From Dyadobacter soli (GTDB taxonomy: Bacteria; Bacteroidota; Bacteroidia; Cytophagales; Spirosomataceae), in assembly GCF_900101885.1 (NCBI RefSeq), contig NZ_FNAN01000016.1, positions 124,001-188,000 on the forward strand: a stretch of 64,000 nt of DNA, given 5' to 3'. The notes below the pieces were generated by a model, which searched no databases, was not told the origin of the DNA, and saw only the letters and a program-made list of their open reading frames with translations. Both the position numbers and the translations under genes were made by a program. Each line of letters opens with the position of its first letter. Within the stretch, counting starts at the first letter, position 1. This document shows positions 36,307-46,256 of this stretch, piece by piece.

Positions 36307-38889
36307 TTGAAAAGATATTCATTCCTGAACCCACTCTTAATGGCCTTGCCGCTTGCGTTATGCAATGCCGAAGCGCAGGCGCAAAAAGCCTATTTTATCG
36401 ACGGCTACCACGGTGGCGTGTATGGGCATTACCCGGTCGGATATACGCAATTCGTGGTCGATCAGCTCAAACAAAACCCGTTTTGGAAGATCAACCTGGA
36501 AATAGAACCCGAAACCTGGGATTCGGTGAAAGTGCGCGAACCGGAAGCATTGGCGGAATTTCAGAAACTGTTCGCCGATCAATCCATCGCCGGTCGGGTC
36601 GAATACGTGAGTCCCGCTTACGGGCAGAGCTATTTTTACAATGTTTCGGGCGAAAGCATCATCCGGCATTTCGACTACGGGATCAAAAAGGTGAAAGCCT
36701 ATTTCCCGACAGCCGTTTTCACTACCTATTCATCGGAAGAACCCTGCTTCACGAGTGCATTGCCGCAGATTTTAAGCTCGTTCGGGTATAAATATGCTTC
36801 GTTGAAAAACCCTAACACTTGCTGGGGCGGGTATACGCGGGCATTCGGCGGGGAGCTGGTGAACTGGATCGGGCCCGATGGCTCGCGCATTACCACCGTG
36901 CCGCGCTACGGCAGCGAGGGGCTCGAACCGAATTCCACCTGGCAAACCGAAGGCTGGACCAATGCGCCCAAATACATTAACGATGCATTGCAATCGGGGA
37001 TTAAAAACCCGGTGGCGATGACCTTGCAGGATGCCGGCTGGAAAAACGGCCCATGGATCGGCCACGGCGACCGGGGGTACCAACCTACCGAGTACAAAAC
37101 CTGGCGGGACTATTTTACCAATGCTTCTATCGGTAAAGCGGAGCAGGACTGGCATTTTTCGCAGGAAGATATGCAGGTGAGCCTCGTGTGGGGTTCGCAA
37201 GTGCTGCAAAAGATTGCCCAGCAGGTGCGGGTGTCGGAAAACAAAATTGTGATGGCGGAGAAAATAGCTACCATGAACAAAGTGTACCGCAATGCAGCCT
37301 GGCCACAGACGGCAATCGACGAGGCCTGGCGGACGCTCATGCTCTCGCAGCACCACGACTGCTGGATCGTGCCCTACAACGGCAAACGCGGCAACACCTG
37401 GGCCGATAAGGTAGTGGTATGGACGGATACGACCAACCACATCGCCGACCGGATCATCGCGGCGGCTACGGGCGGAAATGGCCAGACCGATGCCGCTAAT
37501 GCCGTGGTCAATGTTTACAATACAACCGGAAATTCTAAAACCGAACAAGTTGCTTTGCGTTTGCCTGCGGGAATTGATCCGCGGGCATTCAGCATTGTTG
37601 ATTTGAAAAACAAGCAGATAGCCGTGCAAGCGGCGGGTGAGCAGAATGGCGCGCCTGTGCTGTATTTCAAGGCAACGGTGCCGGCAATGGGTTTCAGTCA
37701 ATATAAATTGATCAATAAAAAGCCGCTTAAAACGACCGGCGCGAATGCATCGGTAGCCGCTTCGGGCGATGTGGTGATGGAGACCGACCATTATAAACTG
37801 GTTTTGGATAAGGCCAGGGGCGGTAGTATCAAGAGTCTGATTGTCAAGTCGATGGGTAACCGGGAATTTGTGGATTTGAAAAGCGGGCAGTCGTTCAATG
37901 CGCTGCGGGGTAATTTCTTTGACAACGGCGGGTTTCATTCTACTGCCGAAAAGCCTGTGACATTGCAGATTATCGAAAACGGGCCGCTGGTTGTGAAGGC
38001 GGAGATCAGGGGCGAGCTGCTTTCCAATCCCTACACGCAAACCATCACGCTCAGGCAGGGCGACCGCAAGATCGAATGCAGCCTGCACATCGACTGGAAG
38101 GCAAACATCGGGATCGGCAGCGATTACAAGCAGCACGGCGGCCTGGACCCGAAGGATTATACCAAGCCCTTTTACGACGACAGCCAGAAGCTGCTCGCAT
38201 TGTTTCCCGTGAATTTTCAATCCCCGAAAATCTACAAGGACGCGCCTTTCGATGTGACGGAAAGTAAACTGGAAAATACGTTTTTTAGTCGCTGGGACAG
38301 CATTAAGCACAACCTGATGGTGAGCTGGGTGGATTTGTACGATGCCAAAAGCAATGCCGGCCTCGCGCTCCTTTCCGACCATACCACCACCTACACGCAC
38401 GGCGAAAACTTTCCGCTCGGCCTGAACGTCCAGTATTCCGGTGCCGGCCTCTGGGGCCGGAACCATACACTCACGGGGCCGACAACCATGCGTTACGCGC
38501 TGGTACCGCACGCCGACAAGTGGGATAAGGCCGGCATTTCGCGCGAGGCATCGGATTGGAACGAACCGGCCATCGCATCGCTGACGACCGGTCCGCTCAA
38601 AGAACCCGGGAAGTCGCTCGTGGATGTTACCGGAACGGGTTACCAGGTAACGACCACGCTCGTCGACGGTAACGATCTGCTGGTAAGGCTTTTCAATGCC
38701 GAAGGCGATACGCAACCCCGGCAAGTGGTGCTGGGCGGGAAAGCCGCCTCGGCCGCATTGGTGGAACTGAATGGTGCCGCCAGGGAGGACCTGAGTATCC
38801 GCAGCCAAGACGGCAAAACGGTTTTGAATGTAGCCATGCCAAGATTCGGTATCCGGACGATCCGGCTGAAAGATTTTGTTACTAATTGA
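36307..38889 (+). CDS. GH38-family alpha-mannosidase
   Basis: About 860 residues. The frame is open from 36268, but the TTG at 36307 gives a normal signal peptide (MKRYSFLNPLLMAL...AQAQ), so I take that start; an ATG further in would shorten the peptide. The N-terminal GH38 domain begins KAYFIDGYHGGVYGHYP and includes LMLSQHHDCWIVPYNG; the C-terminal part is the GH38 beta-sandwich region. GH38 enzymes hydrolyse alpha-mannosides with retention and need zinc. It complements the GH92 enzyme in taking mannose from N-glycan-like substrates. The assignment to GH38 or a close neighbour is by eye. Confidence 0.82.
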   Translation: MKRYSFLNPLLMALPLALCNAEAQAQKAYFIDGYHGGVYGHYPVGYTQFVVDQLKQNPFWKINLEIEPETWDSVKVREPEALAEFQKLFADQSIAGRVEYVSPAYGQSYFYNVSGESIIRHFDYGIKKVKAYFPTAVFTTYSSEEPCFTSALPQILSSFGYKYASLKNPNTCWGGYTRAFGGELVNWIGPDGSRITTVPRYGSEGLEPNSTWQTEGWTNAPKYINDALQSGIKNPVAMTLQDAGWKNGPWIGHGDRGYQPTEYKTWRDYFTNASIGKAEQDWHFSQEDMQVSLVWGSQVLQKIAQQVRVSENKIVMAEKIATMNKVYRNAAWPQTAIDEAWRTLMLSQHHDCWIVPYNGKRGNTWADKVVVWTDTTNHIADRIIAAATGGNGQTDAANAVVNVYNTTGNSKTEQVALRLPAGIDPRAFSIVDLKNKQIAVQAAGEQNGAPVLYFKATVPAMGFSQYKLINKKPLKTTGANASVAASGDVVMETDHYKLVLDKARGGSIKSLIVKSMGNREFVDLKSGQSFNALRGNFFDNGGFHSTAEKPVTLQIIENGPLVVKAEIRGELLSNPYTQTITLRQGDRKIECSLHIDWKANIGIGSDYKQHGGLDPKDYTKPFYDDSQKLLALFPVNFQSPKIYKDAPFDVTESKLENTFFSRWDSIKHNLMVSWVDLYDAKSNAGLALLSDHTTTYTHGENFPLGLNVQYSGAGLWGRNHTLTGPTTMRYALVPHADKWDKAGISREASDWNEPAIASLTTGPLKEPGKSLVDVTGTGYQVTTTLVDGNDLLVRLFNAEGDTQPRQVVLGGKAASAALVELNGAAREDLSIRSQDGKTVLNVAMPRFGIRTIRLKDFVTN

Positions 38890-38914
38890 AATACACACTT
38901 TTAATAACCTGACT

Positions 38915-40402
38915 ATGCCTAAACCTAACATCATCGCCGCCCTGCTCTACATGGTCGTTTTTGCCGCGTCCGTGCATGCGCAGCAACTCCGGCTGAGCCC
39001 TGTTTTACAAAGCAATATGGTGGTTCAGCAAAACCAGCCGTTCAAAGTATGGGGCAACGCGCCGACCGGAACCATCATCTCCATTCAGGCGGATTGGATG
39101 CCTGCACCGGTGAGCGTGGCCGCAGATGCCGGGAGCCGGTTTTTGGGTATCATACCGGTACCCGCTGCGCGAAAGGGGGATTTTTCCAAACACCGGCTCA
39201 CGATCTCGGGCGGCGGCGAAAAGCAGGTACTGGACAATCTGCTGATCGGGGAAACATGGATTTGCAGCGGGCAGTCGAATATGCAATTCAAGCTGCACGA
39301 AACGCTGGACTCGGCCAGCGAACTGCCGGCGGCCGCATACCCGCAGATCCGTCTTTTCAATGCGGGCCTCAATTTCAGCAACGAACCGCTCGATAGCATC
39401 AAAGGTACCTGGCAGGAATGCAGCCCGGCCACGGCGCGGACGTTCAGTGCGGTGGGTTACCACTTCGGGCGGGAGCTGTTGGCGGCGCTGGATGTGCCCG
39501 TTGGCCTCGTGTTCACGGGTATAGGGGCGTCGGCTGCGCAGGCGTATGTACCACGCGAGGTGCTGGCGGCGGATACGCTGCTGAACCGCGTGTATTTGCA
39601 GCCGTACCTGGATAGTCCGAAGTCGAAGGAAAAAATCGACGGCGGGTTCACATTCGAGAAAGTGACACGGCCATTTTTACTTTACAATGCAGTCATTAAC
39701 CCATTTATTAACCTGTCGGTCAAAGGATTTATCTGGTACCAGGGCGAATCCAACCGCGGCGAGCGTGAGAGCTACACCCGGCTCACGCAGGCGATGATCC
39801 AAAGCTGGCGTGAGCGGTTCGGGCAGGGAAGCCTGCCGTTCTATTACGTACAGGTAGCTCCGTTCTGGTACGACAAGGACGACGCGACATTGGCCGATTA
39901 CGCTTTCTTCCGCGAGGCGCAGGAGCATGTAAGCAAGCTGGGCAATACCGGAATGGTGGTGACGATGGACGTTGGAGAGTCGCGCGACCTGCACCCGAAA
40001 AACAAGAAGCCCATCGGTGTGCGCCTCGCCAAAACCGCCCTGAACCGCACGTACGGAAACCTTCACATTGCTTACCGCGGCCCGGAGTTCGACTATGTTG
40101 AATATGGGAATAAGGACGTGAAAGTACATTTCCGTCCCGAAACCGTCCTTAAAGGCCTGGAAACCAATAACGCAAAGACGCCGGAGCATTTCTTTGTCGC
40201 TGGTGCCGACCGGAAATTTTATCCTGCTACCGCAAAAATCGAAGGTAATACCATCGTGTTGGTCACCCCGAAAGTAAAGCGGCCGGTGGCTGTGCGGTAT
40301 GCATTCACCAATTTCCCCGTAACGAATTTACAAAACAAGGAAGGCCTGCCCGCCCTGCCTTTCCGCAGCGACGACTGGCCCGAAACCACCCCGGCGAAAT
40401 GA
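38915..40402 (+). CDS. Sialate O-acetylesterase-like carbohydrate esterase (SGNH fold)
   Basis: 495 residues from ATG 38915, with a signal peptide ending VHAQ; an upstream in-frame start at 38876 would spoil it. The SGNH esterase box is GETWICSGQSNMQFKL (Ser in 118-123); block WYQGESNRGE and the C-terminal D-LHP (SRDLHPKNKKPIG) supply the other catalytic parts. Members remove acetyl groups from sialic acid or other sugars. In this locus it probably deacetylates decorated mannosides so that the mannosidases can act. Confidence 0.88.
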   Translation: MPKPNIIAALLYMVVFAASVHAQQLRLSPVLQSNMVVQQNQPFKVWGNAPTGTIISIQADWMPAPVSVAADAGSRFLGIIPVPAARKGDFSKHRLTISGGGEKQVLDNLLIGETWICSGQSNMQFKLHETLDSASELPAAAYPQIRLFNAGLNFSNEPLDSIKGTWQECSPATARTFSAVGYHFGRELLAALDVPVGLVFTGIGASAAQAYVPREVLAADTLLNRVYLQPYLDSPKSKEKIDGGFTFEKVTRPFLLYNAVINPFINLSVKGFIWYQGESNRGERESYTRLTQAMIQSWRERFGQGSLPFYYVQVAPFWYDKDDATLADYAFFREAQEHVSKLGNTGMVVTMDVGESRDLHPKNKKPIGVRLAKTALNRTYGNLHIAYRGPEFDYVEYGNKDVKVHFRPETVLKGLETNNAKTPEHFFVAGADRKFYPATAKIEGNTIVLVTPKVKRPVAVRYAFTNFPVTNLQNKEGLPALPFRSDDWPETTPAK

Positions 40403-40513
40403 CGGCGGGCATTACAGCGCGCTTGCCCCAAAGCGGTATTATCGGCTTTGTTACGTACTTTCGAATACAAATTTTTCCCCGTTCCTGCGCACGGCGCATT
40501 CTCAACTTAACTA

Positions 40514-41530
40514 ATGGCAGATCCGAAACCATCGATGAGCGACCTCGCCCGGAAGCTTAACGTTTCAAAAACGACCGTATCATTTATACTTAACGGCAAG
40601 GCGAAAGAAAAGCGGATCAGCGAGTCCGTGGTCGAGAAAGTGATGGCGGAAGCGGCGAAGCTGGGTTACCGGCCCAATCAGTTCGCCCAGAGCCTGCGCA
40701 CGGGCCGTACCAACATCATCGGCCTCATGGTGGAAGACATTTCCAACCCGTTTTACGCGAGCATTGCCAAGCTGATCGAGGAAAAAGTGTACCAGAACGG
40801 TTATAAAATTGTCTATTGCAGCACCGAAAACGACCTGAAACGAGGTAAGGAGTTTCTCACGATGTTCAACACGCTGAGCGTCGATGGCTGCATTATCGCC
40901 CCCACGCTGGGCATGGAAGACGACATCCGCGACATGATCGGCAAGGGCAAGAGCGTGGTGCTTTTCGACCGGTTTTTCGGAAACGACGGCAGCGATGCGG
41001 TGATGGTCGATAACCAGGGCGGGATGTACCAGGCTGTGCAGCATTTGGCGGACCGCGGTGCGAAAAACATCGCGCTCATCGCCCTCGCATTGGACGACCC
41101 CGAGAAGGAAGACCGCATTATCGGTTTCAAAAAAGCCGTTGCCGACCTCGGGCTGGCTTTGCATGTGTACGCGATGCCCTTCAAAGGCGGATACGAGAGC
41201 TATTTGCAGGATATTGGTGAAATCCTGCGCGGGAATCCCGCGCTCGACGCCGTGGTGTTCGGTACCAACTACCTGGGCATTGCCGGGTTGGAAGTGATCA
41301 ACCAAATGGGACTGAGAATCCCCGACGACATTGCCATGGTTTCATTTGACGACCATGACCTGTTCCGAATCCACCGGCCGGGCATTACCGTGGTGGCACA
41401 GCCGATCGAGGCCATTGCCCAAACGGCGATCGATACCCTGATGGCGAAACTCCGCGACCCGGCGCAAGTACACCATGCAGGCGAGGTTATTACGCTGCTT
41501 ACTTCGCTGATCGTCAGAGCTTCAACCTGA
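40514..41530 (+). CDS. LacI-family repressor of the mannoside locus
   Basis: 338 residues. The N-terminal helix-turn-helix MSDLARKLNVSKTTVSFILNG with hinge helix KVMAEAAKLGYRPNQFAQSLR is followed by a periplasmic-binding-protein-like domain. Family members typically bind near-palindromes with a central CG, as seen at 29236-29268 and 42875-42886. It lies inside the locus between the esterase and the MFS transporter, so sugar uptake and its repressor are expressed together. The inducer is probably mannose or a short mannoside. Confidence 0.93.
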   Translation: MADPKPSMSDLARKLNVSKTTVSFILNGKAKEKRISESVVEKVMAEAAKLGYRPNQFAQSLRTGRTNIIGLMVEDISNPFYASIAKLIEEKVYQNGYKIVYCSTENDLKRGKEFLTMFNTLSVDGCIIAPTLGMEDDIRDMIGKGKSVVLFDRFFGNDGSDAVMVDNQGGMYQAVQHLADRGAKNIALIALALDDPEKEDRIIGFKKAVADLGLALHVYAMPFKGGYESYLQDIGEILRGNPALDAVVFGTNYLGIAGLEVINQMGLRIPDDIAMVSFDDHDLFRIHRPGITVVAQPIEAIAQTAIDTLMAKLRDPAQVHHAGEVITLLTSLIVRAST

Positions 41531-41537
41531 ACCGGAT

Positions 41538-42821
41538 ATGGAAAAGGTCGGATCGGGTAGCGTCATGCAAATGGACGCCAGGGTTTTCCGCTGCGTACTG
41601 GTCGTATCGCTGACGGGCTTTCTCGCCGGGTTCGATTCCATCGTTATATCGGGTATTAACCTCCCGGTGAGGCAGCTCTGGGGCATATCCGACTGGTTTC
41701 ATGGCACGTTCATCGTTTCCATCGCATTGTGGGGCTCGGTAGCCGGCGCGCTCGTGGGCGGATATCCTACCCAACGCTGGGGCAGAAAAAAGGCATTGTT
41801 GCTCACGGGCATACTGTTTCTGATCGCCTCCCTCGGTTCCGCATTGTCGGTCTCGCCTTATATGTTTTCGGCTTTCCGGTTCATCGGCGGGCTGGCTTCC
41901 GGCATCGGCTCCATTGCGGCACCGATTTACATTGCCGAAGTCAGTAACGCGAAGGACCGCGGCAAGCTGGGCATTTTGTTCCAGATCAATCTCGTAAGCG
42001 GCATTCTTTTGGCCTACATTTCCAATTACGTGCTTGCAGGCGTGGGTGATTCTGCCGACTGGCGGCTCATGGCGGGTGCTACGGGCATGATCGCATTGGT
42101 TTACACCGTGCTGGCAATGGGCATTATCGAAAGCCCGCGCTGGTATTCCGGAGCGATTGCAAAAAGCAGGGCCGCAATGTCCGTCACGCCGAATGCTATG
42201 GGATTGTTTTCAGGAAAATATACCAAAATACTGCTGGTAGTGCTGCTAATGGTGTTTTTCAACCAGTTTTCCGGAATCAGTTTCGTCCTGTTTTACGGCC
42301 CGCATGTTTTGGAACGGGCGGGCCTGGGCACCTCGCAATCGCTACTCGGCGGAGTGTCCATCGGCGTGGTGAACCTGATCGCGACCTGCATCGGCATGTA
42401 TTTTATCGACAGGGTGGGCCGGAAGCAGCTGATGTATGCCGGGTCGGTGGGGTATATTTTGAGTTTGGGGCTGATGGCACTGGCTTTTCGGGAAGGGTGG
42501 GATGCCGCTGCGATCCTTATTTTCATGCTTGGCTTCATCTTTTCTCACGCGATAGGGCAGGGCGCCGTGATTTGGGTTTTTATGGCTGAAATCTTCCCTA
42601 CCAGCGTGCGGGCATTCGGCCAGGCCTGGGGCTCGGGTATGCTGAACGTTTTCGCCGGACTGACCACGCTCATGGGCCCGGTACTGATCGGCCGGTTCGA
42701 AACCTGGACCATATTTGCCGGCTTCGCATCGCTGATGGTGCTGCAATTGCTCTTCGTGGCGCTGCTCATGCCCGAAACCCGGGGCGCTACACTCGAAGAG
42801 CTGGAAAACCGGCTGCCTTAG
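41538..42821 (+). CDS. Sugar porter MFS transporter
   Basis: 427 residues with 12 membrane segments. Sugar-porter signatures: GFDSIVISG in helix 1, RWGRKKALL after helix 2, RFIGGLASGIGSIAAPIYIAEVS, RVGRKQLMYAG after helix 8, and the terminal PETRGATLEELE. The central loop is short and lacks the usual PESPRWL form (IIESPRWY). It probably imports the monosaccharide released in the periplasm. It begins seven bases after the LacI stop. ATGs at codons 10 and 12 are alternative starts. Confidence 0.9.
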   Translation: MEKVGSGSVMQMDARVFRCVLVVSLTGFLAGFDSIVISGINLPVRQLWGISDWFHGTFIVSIALWGSVAGALVGGYPTQRWGRKKALLLTGILFLIASLGSALSVSPYMFSAFRFIGGLASGIGSIAAPIYIAEVSNAKDRGKLGILFQINLVSGILLAYISNYVLAGVGDSADWRLMAGATGMIALVYTVLAMGIIESPRWYSGAIAKSRAAMSVTPNAMGLFSGKYTKILLVVLLMVFFNQFSGISFVLFYGPHVLERAGLGTSQSLLGGVSIGVVNLIATCIGMYFIDRVGRKQLMYAGSVGYILSLGLMALAFREGWDAAAILIFMLGFIFSHAIGQGAVIWVFMAEIFPTSVRAFGQAWGSGMLNVFAGLTTLMGPVLIGRFETWTIFAGFASLMVLQLLFVALLMPETRGATLEELENRLP

Positions 42822-42859
42822 CATAACATCTTGTCGCTTTTTGTGTTTTAAAAATCAAT

Positions 42860-42891
42860 TTTGGGAAGTCTTGCTAAATCGATTAACTTGA
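42860..42891 (+). promoter_or_regulatory. Promoter with LacI-type operator before the FG-GAP gene
   Basis: TTTG (42860-42863) stands 20 bases before TAACTTGA (42884-42891), a weak -33/-7 pair. Between and overlapping lies GCTAAATCGATTAAC (42873-42887), whose core TAAATCGATTAA matches the operator pair at the SusC promoter, with the same GCTAAA start and ending just at the -7. It implies that the last gene of the locus has its own LacI-controlled promoter. Confidence 0.55.
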
Positions 42892-42929
42892 CTTTCCGTT
42901 TCGCAATTGCCCTAAACCTGATCTTTTGA

Positions 42930-45900
42930 ATGAAAGTATTTTACCTGCATTGTTGCCTGCTCGTAGCGGTATTGTCGGCATGCCGTCAGAAAGAATCCGA
43001 AACACTTTTCAGCCTGCTGGCGCCGGACGAAAGCGGGATAGGTTTTTCGAATGATATCCGCCAGACGGATTCGATGAACATTTTGAAATACATGTACTTC
43101 TATAATGGCGGCGGGGTCGGCCTGGGCGATATCAATAACGACGGCCTCACCGACATTTTCTTCTCCGGCAACATGGTTTCTTCCAAGTTGTACCTCAACA
43201 AGGGCAATATGCAGTTTGAAGATATCACCGAAAAAGCAGGCGTAGCGACAACAGGCTGGTGCACGGGTGTAGCCATGGCCGACCTCAATGCCGACGGTTT
43301 GCTGGATATTTACGTCAGCCGAGCGGGAAGCCCCGACGCTGCCGGACGCGCCAACATGCTGTTTATCAACAAGGGAAACAATACATTCAGCGAGTCGGCC
43401 GGGGCTTATGGACTGGCCAATACCGGCTATACGACGCAGGCGGCATTCCTGGATTATGACAAAGACGGGGACCTGGATGTGTACCTGCTCACGCACGACC
43501 ACTCGCCGCGCGCCGTGAACAACCTCATGCCCGTACGCACGCACGGAGAAGCCGCCAATACCGATAAACTGTTCCGAAACGAAGGTAATGGGCCCGACGG
43601 CCACCCGGTTTTCAAAAACGTGTCGGCCGGGGCGGGTATTCTTACGGAAGGCTACGGCCTCGGGGTGGCTGTGAACGACCTGAACGGCGACGGCTGGCCG
43701 GACATCTACGTCGCCAACGATTTTCTCAGCAACGATTTGCTCTACATCAACAACCACGACGGCACATTCACGAACCGGATCGGCGAGTACCTCAAACACC
43801 AGAGTTACAATGCGATGGGCGTGGATGTATCGGACTATAATAATGACGGCTTTCAGGATATTGTCGTGCTCGATATGTTGCCCGAAGACAATTACCGGCA
43901 GAAGATCATGGCCGCGGGGATGTCTAACGAGAAGTTCGATTTTATGATGCAAATGGGCTACCAGCCTCAGTATATGCGGAATACCCTGCAACTGAACAAC
44001 GGCGACGGCCATTTCAGCGAAATAGGGCAGCTTGCGGGAATTGACAAAACGGATTGGAGTTGGAGCCCGCTCTTCGCCGATTTCGATAACGACGGCTACC
44101 GCGACCTGTTCGTGAGCAACGGCCATTTGAAAGACATGACCGACAAGGATTTTATCAAATACAGCCAGCATTCGACCATGTTCCAGGAGAAGGACGAGGC
44201 GAACCGGGCATTGCTGAAAATGATGGAAAACCTGAAAGGGGTGAGGCTGCCCAACTATGTTTTCCGTAACAACGGCGATCTCACTTTCACACAGGCGCAC
44301 GAGTGGGGCATCAGCCAGCCATCGTATTCCAACGGAGCATCGTTTGCCGATCTGGACAACGACGGCGACCTGGACCTGGTGGTGAATAATGTAAACGAAA
44401 AGGCCTTCATTTACCGGAACGAGTCGCAAAAGCTGGCTAAAAACCACTGGCTGCAACTTTCGCTTAAAGGTACTGCGGCCAACCGCCTGGCGCTGGGCGC
44501 GAAAATCACGCTAAAATATGCCGGGAAGATGCAATTTTACGAGCATACCCTGTACAGGGGCTTCCAGTCGACGGTAGGTAACACCGTGCATTTCGGGCTG
44601 GGCACGGCGGGGGCTGTGGATACATTGGAAATACTTTGGCCGGACGGCCGCACACAGCGAATGCTGAATGTAAGCGCCAACCATCGGATTGTGCTGGACG
44701 AGAAAGATGCCATTGATCCGACGAAAACCCTTAACCCGGCGGTAAAACCCCTATTCGAAGAAGTAGCCCGCCAATATGGATTGGATTTTACGCATACCGA
44801 AAACAGCCGGTCCGATTTCGCTACGCACGTGCTGATGCCGCAAACCTATTCGACCACGGGCCCAAGTATGGCAGCAGGCGATATCAATGGCGACGGCCTC
44901 GACGACCTGTTCATCGGCGGGCCCGCCGGATTGTCCGCAACGTATTACCTGCAACAGGCAAACGGCCGCTTTCTGCGCCGGGAGCTGGGCCTGGATAATG
45001 CCTGCGAGGATGCGGGAAGTCTGCTTTTCGACGCCGATAACGATGGTGACCTGGATTTGTATGTGGCTAGTGGCGGCAGTGAGTTCGAGGCGGGCTCGCC
45101 CCTATACACCGACCGGCTTTATAAAAACGACGGAAAAGGCAACTTCTCCAAAGACCTCGCTGCACTGCCGCTCATGCGCGCAAGCAAATCCTGCGTGACC
45201 GCGGCCGATTTCGACCGCGACGGTGACCTGGACCTGTTTGTCGGAGGGCGTCTGGTGCCGGGTAAATATCCTGCCGCCCCGGAAAGTTATGTGCTGCGTA
45301 ACGATGGAGGAAAATTTACCAATATCACGGCAAGTATTTGCCCTGCGCTGAAAAGCATCGGTATGGTTACCTCGGCTTTATGGACCGATTTTGACGGCGA
45401 CGGCCGGACCGACCTGATCGTGGCCGGCGAATGGATGCCTGTCACGCTTTTCAAAAACACCGGCAAACAGCTAGTAAACGTAACGGCGTCGGCCGGGCTG
45501 GAAAAAACATCGGGCTGGTGGAGCAGCATTGCCGGGGCGGATTTCGATCAGGACGGCGATATGGATTACATTTTGGGGAACCTCGGCACGAACACGCCAT
45601 TTCGCGCGTCGGACAAGGAGCCGCTGACGATTTACAATGGCGATCTGGACGGGAGCGGGCTGCACCAGTCGCTGTTGTCGTGGTACATCCAGGGCAAAAA
45701 TTACCCCTGGCCGTCTCGCGACGCACTGCTGCGCCAGATGCCGCGCCTGGGGAAACGGTTCTTTTTGTACGACGAATATGCCAAAGCGACCGTCGAGGAT
45801 GTGGTTCCGGCCGATTTGCTTCACCGGGCGATGGCGCTCAAAAGCAGTTACTTTTCTTCGTCATACATGGAAAATCTCGGTAAGGGCAAGTTCAGGCTGA

Positions 45901-46256
45901 AACCGTTGCCGGTACAGGCCCAGTTTGCGCCTGTTCGCGCCATTTTGCCCCTGGACTGCGATGGCGACGGGAAGCTCGACCTCGTTCTTTCAGGTAATGC
46001 CTATTCGCCCGACGCGTCGATAGGGCGGTTCGATGCGATGTACGGGTTGTGCCTGAAAGGGGACGGCAAGGGAAACTTTGCGCCTTTGAGCCCCACAGCA
46101 AGCGGACTCGCATTGCGGGGGGATAACCGGTCTTTGGTGCTTTTGAAGGCCGGAGGTAAGCCGTCGCTTTTGATCGGAGCCGCCAATTCCGGTAAGCTGG
46201 AAGTTTACAGGCATTCCAGGGCCACCCAGTTCGTTATCGCTCATCGCGAAAAATAA
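42930..46256 (+). CDS. FG-GAP/VCBS-repeat lipoprotein with ASPIC/UnbV domain
   Basis: 1108 residues with lipobox AVLSAC. Multiple FG-GAP/VCBS blades with Ca-binding D-x-N/D-x-D-G loops (GDINNDGLTDIFFSGN, DLNGDGWPDIYVAND, DLDNDGDLDLVVNN, DFDRDGDLDLFVGG) form beta-propellers in both halves, separated by an ASPIC/UnbV domain at about 520-590. Such proteins are frequent surface lipoproteins in Bacteroidota glycan loci and probably bind glycans or proteins. The end overlaps the converging MFS gene by 23 bases. Confidence 0.88.
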   Translation: MKVFYLHCCLLVAVLSACRQKESETLFSLLAPDESGIGFSNDIRQTDSMNILKYMYFYNGGGVGLGDINNDGLTDIFFSGNMVSSKLYLNKGNMQFEDITEKAGVATTGWCTGVAMADLNADGLLDIYVSRAGSPDAAGRANMLFINKGNNTFSESAGAYGLANTGYTTQAAFLDYDKDGDLDVYLLTHDHSPRAVNNLMPVRTHGEAANTDKLFRNEGNGPDGHPVFKNVSAGAGILTEGYGLGVAVNDLNGDGWPDIYVANDFLSNDLLYINNHDGTFTNRIGEYLKHQSYNAMGVDVSDYNNDGFQDIVVLDMLPEDNYRQKIMAAGMSNEKFDFMMQMGYQPQYMRNTLQLNNGDGHFSEIGQLAGIDKTDWSWSPLFADFDNDGYRDLFVSNGHLKDMTDKDFIKYSQHSTMFQEKDEANRALLKMMENLKGVRLPNYVFRNNGDLTFTQAHEWGISQPSYSNGASFADLDNDGDLDLVVNNVNEKAFIYRNESQKLAKNHWLQLSLKGTAANRLALGAKITLKYAGKMQFYEHTLYRGFQSTVGNTVHFGLGTAGAVDTLEILWPDGRTQRMLNVSANHRIVLDEKDAIDPTKTLNPAVKPLFEEVARQYGLDFTHTENSRSDFATHVLMPQTYSTTGPSMAAGDINGDGLDDLFIGGPAGLSATYYLQQANGRFLRRELGLDNACEDAGSLLFDADNDGDLDLYVASGGSEFEAGSPLYTDRLYKNDGKGNFSKDLAALPLMRASKSCVTAADFDRDGDLDLFVGGRLVPGKYPAAPESYVLRNDGGKFTNITASICPALKSIGMVTSALWTDFDGDGRTDLIVAGEWMPVTLFKNTGKQLVNVTASAGLEKTSGWWSSIAGADFDQDGDMDYILGNLGTNTPFRASDKEPLTIYNGDLDGSGLHQSLLSWYIQGKNYPWPSRDALLRQMPRLGKRFFLYDEYAKATVEDVVPADLLHRAMALKSSYFSSSYMENLGKGKFRLKPLPVQAQFAPVRAILPLDCDGDGKLDLVLSGNAYSPDASIGRFDAMYGLCLKGDGKGNFAPLSPTASGLALRGDNRSLVLLKAGGKPSLLIGAANSGKLEVYRHSRATQFVIAHREK

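Noticed and set aside
36772..38934. 720-codon open frame on the minus strand
   Set aside because: Lies wholly opposite the GH38 gene; its protein has no domain-like pattern and is an antisense by-product of GC-rich codons.
42912..44456. 514-codon minus-strand frame opposite the FG-GAP gene
   Set aside because: Mirror of Asp-rich repeat codons, giving Val/His/Ile-rich low-information protein.
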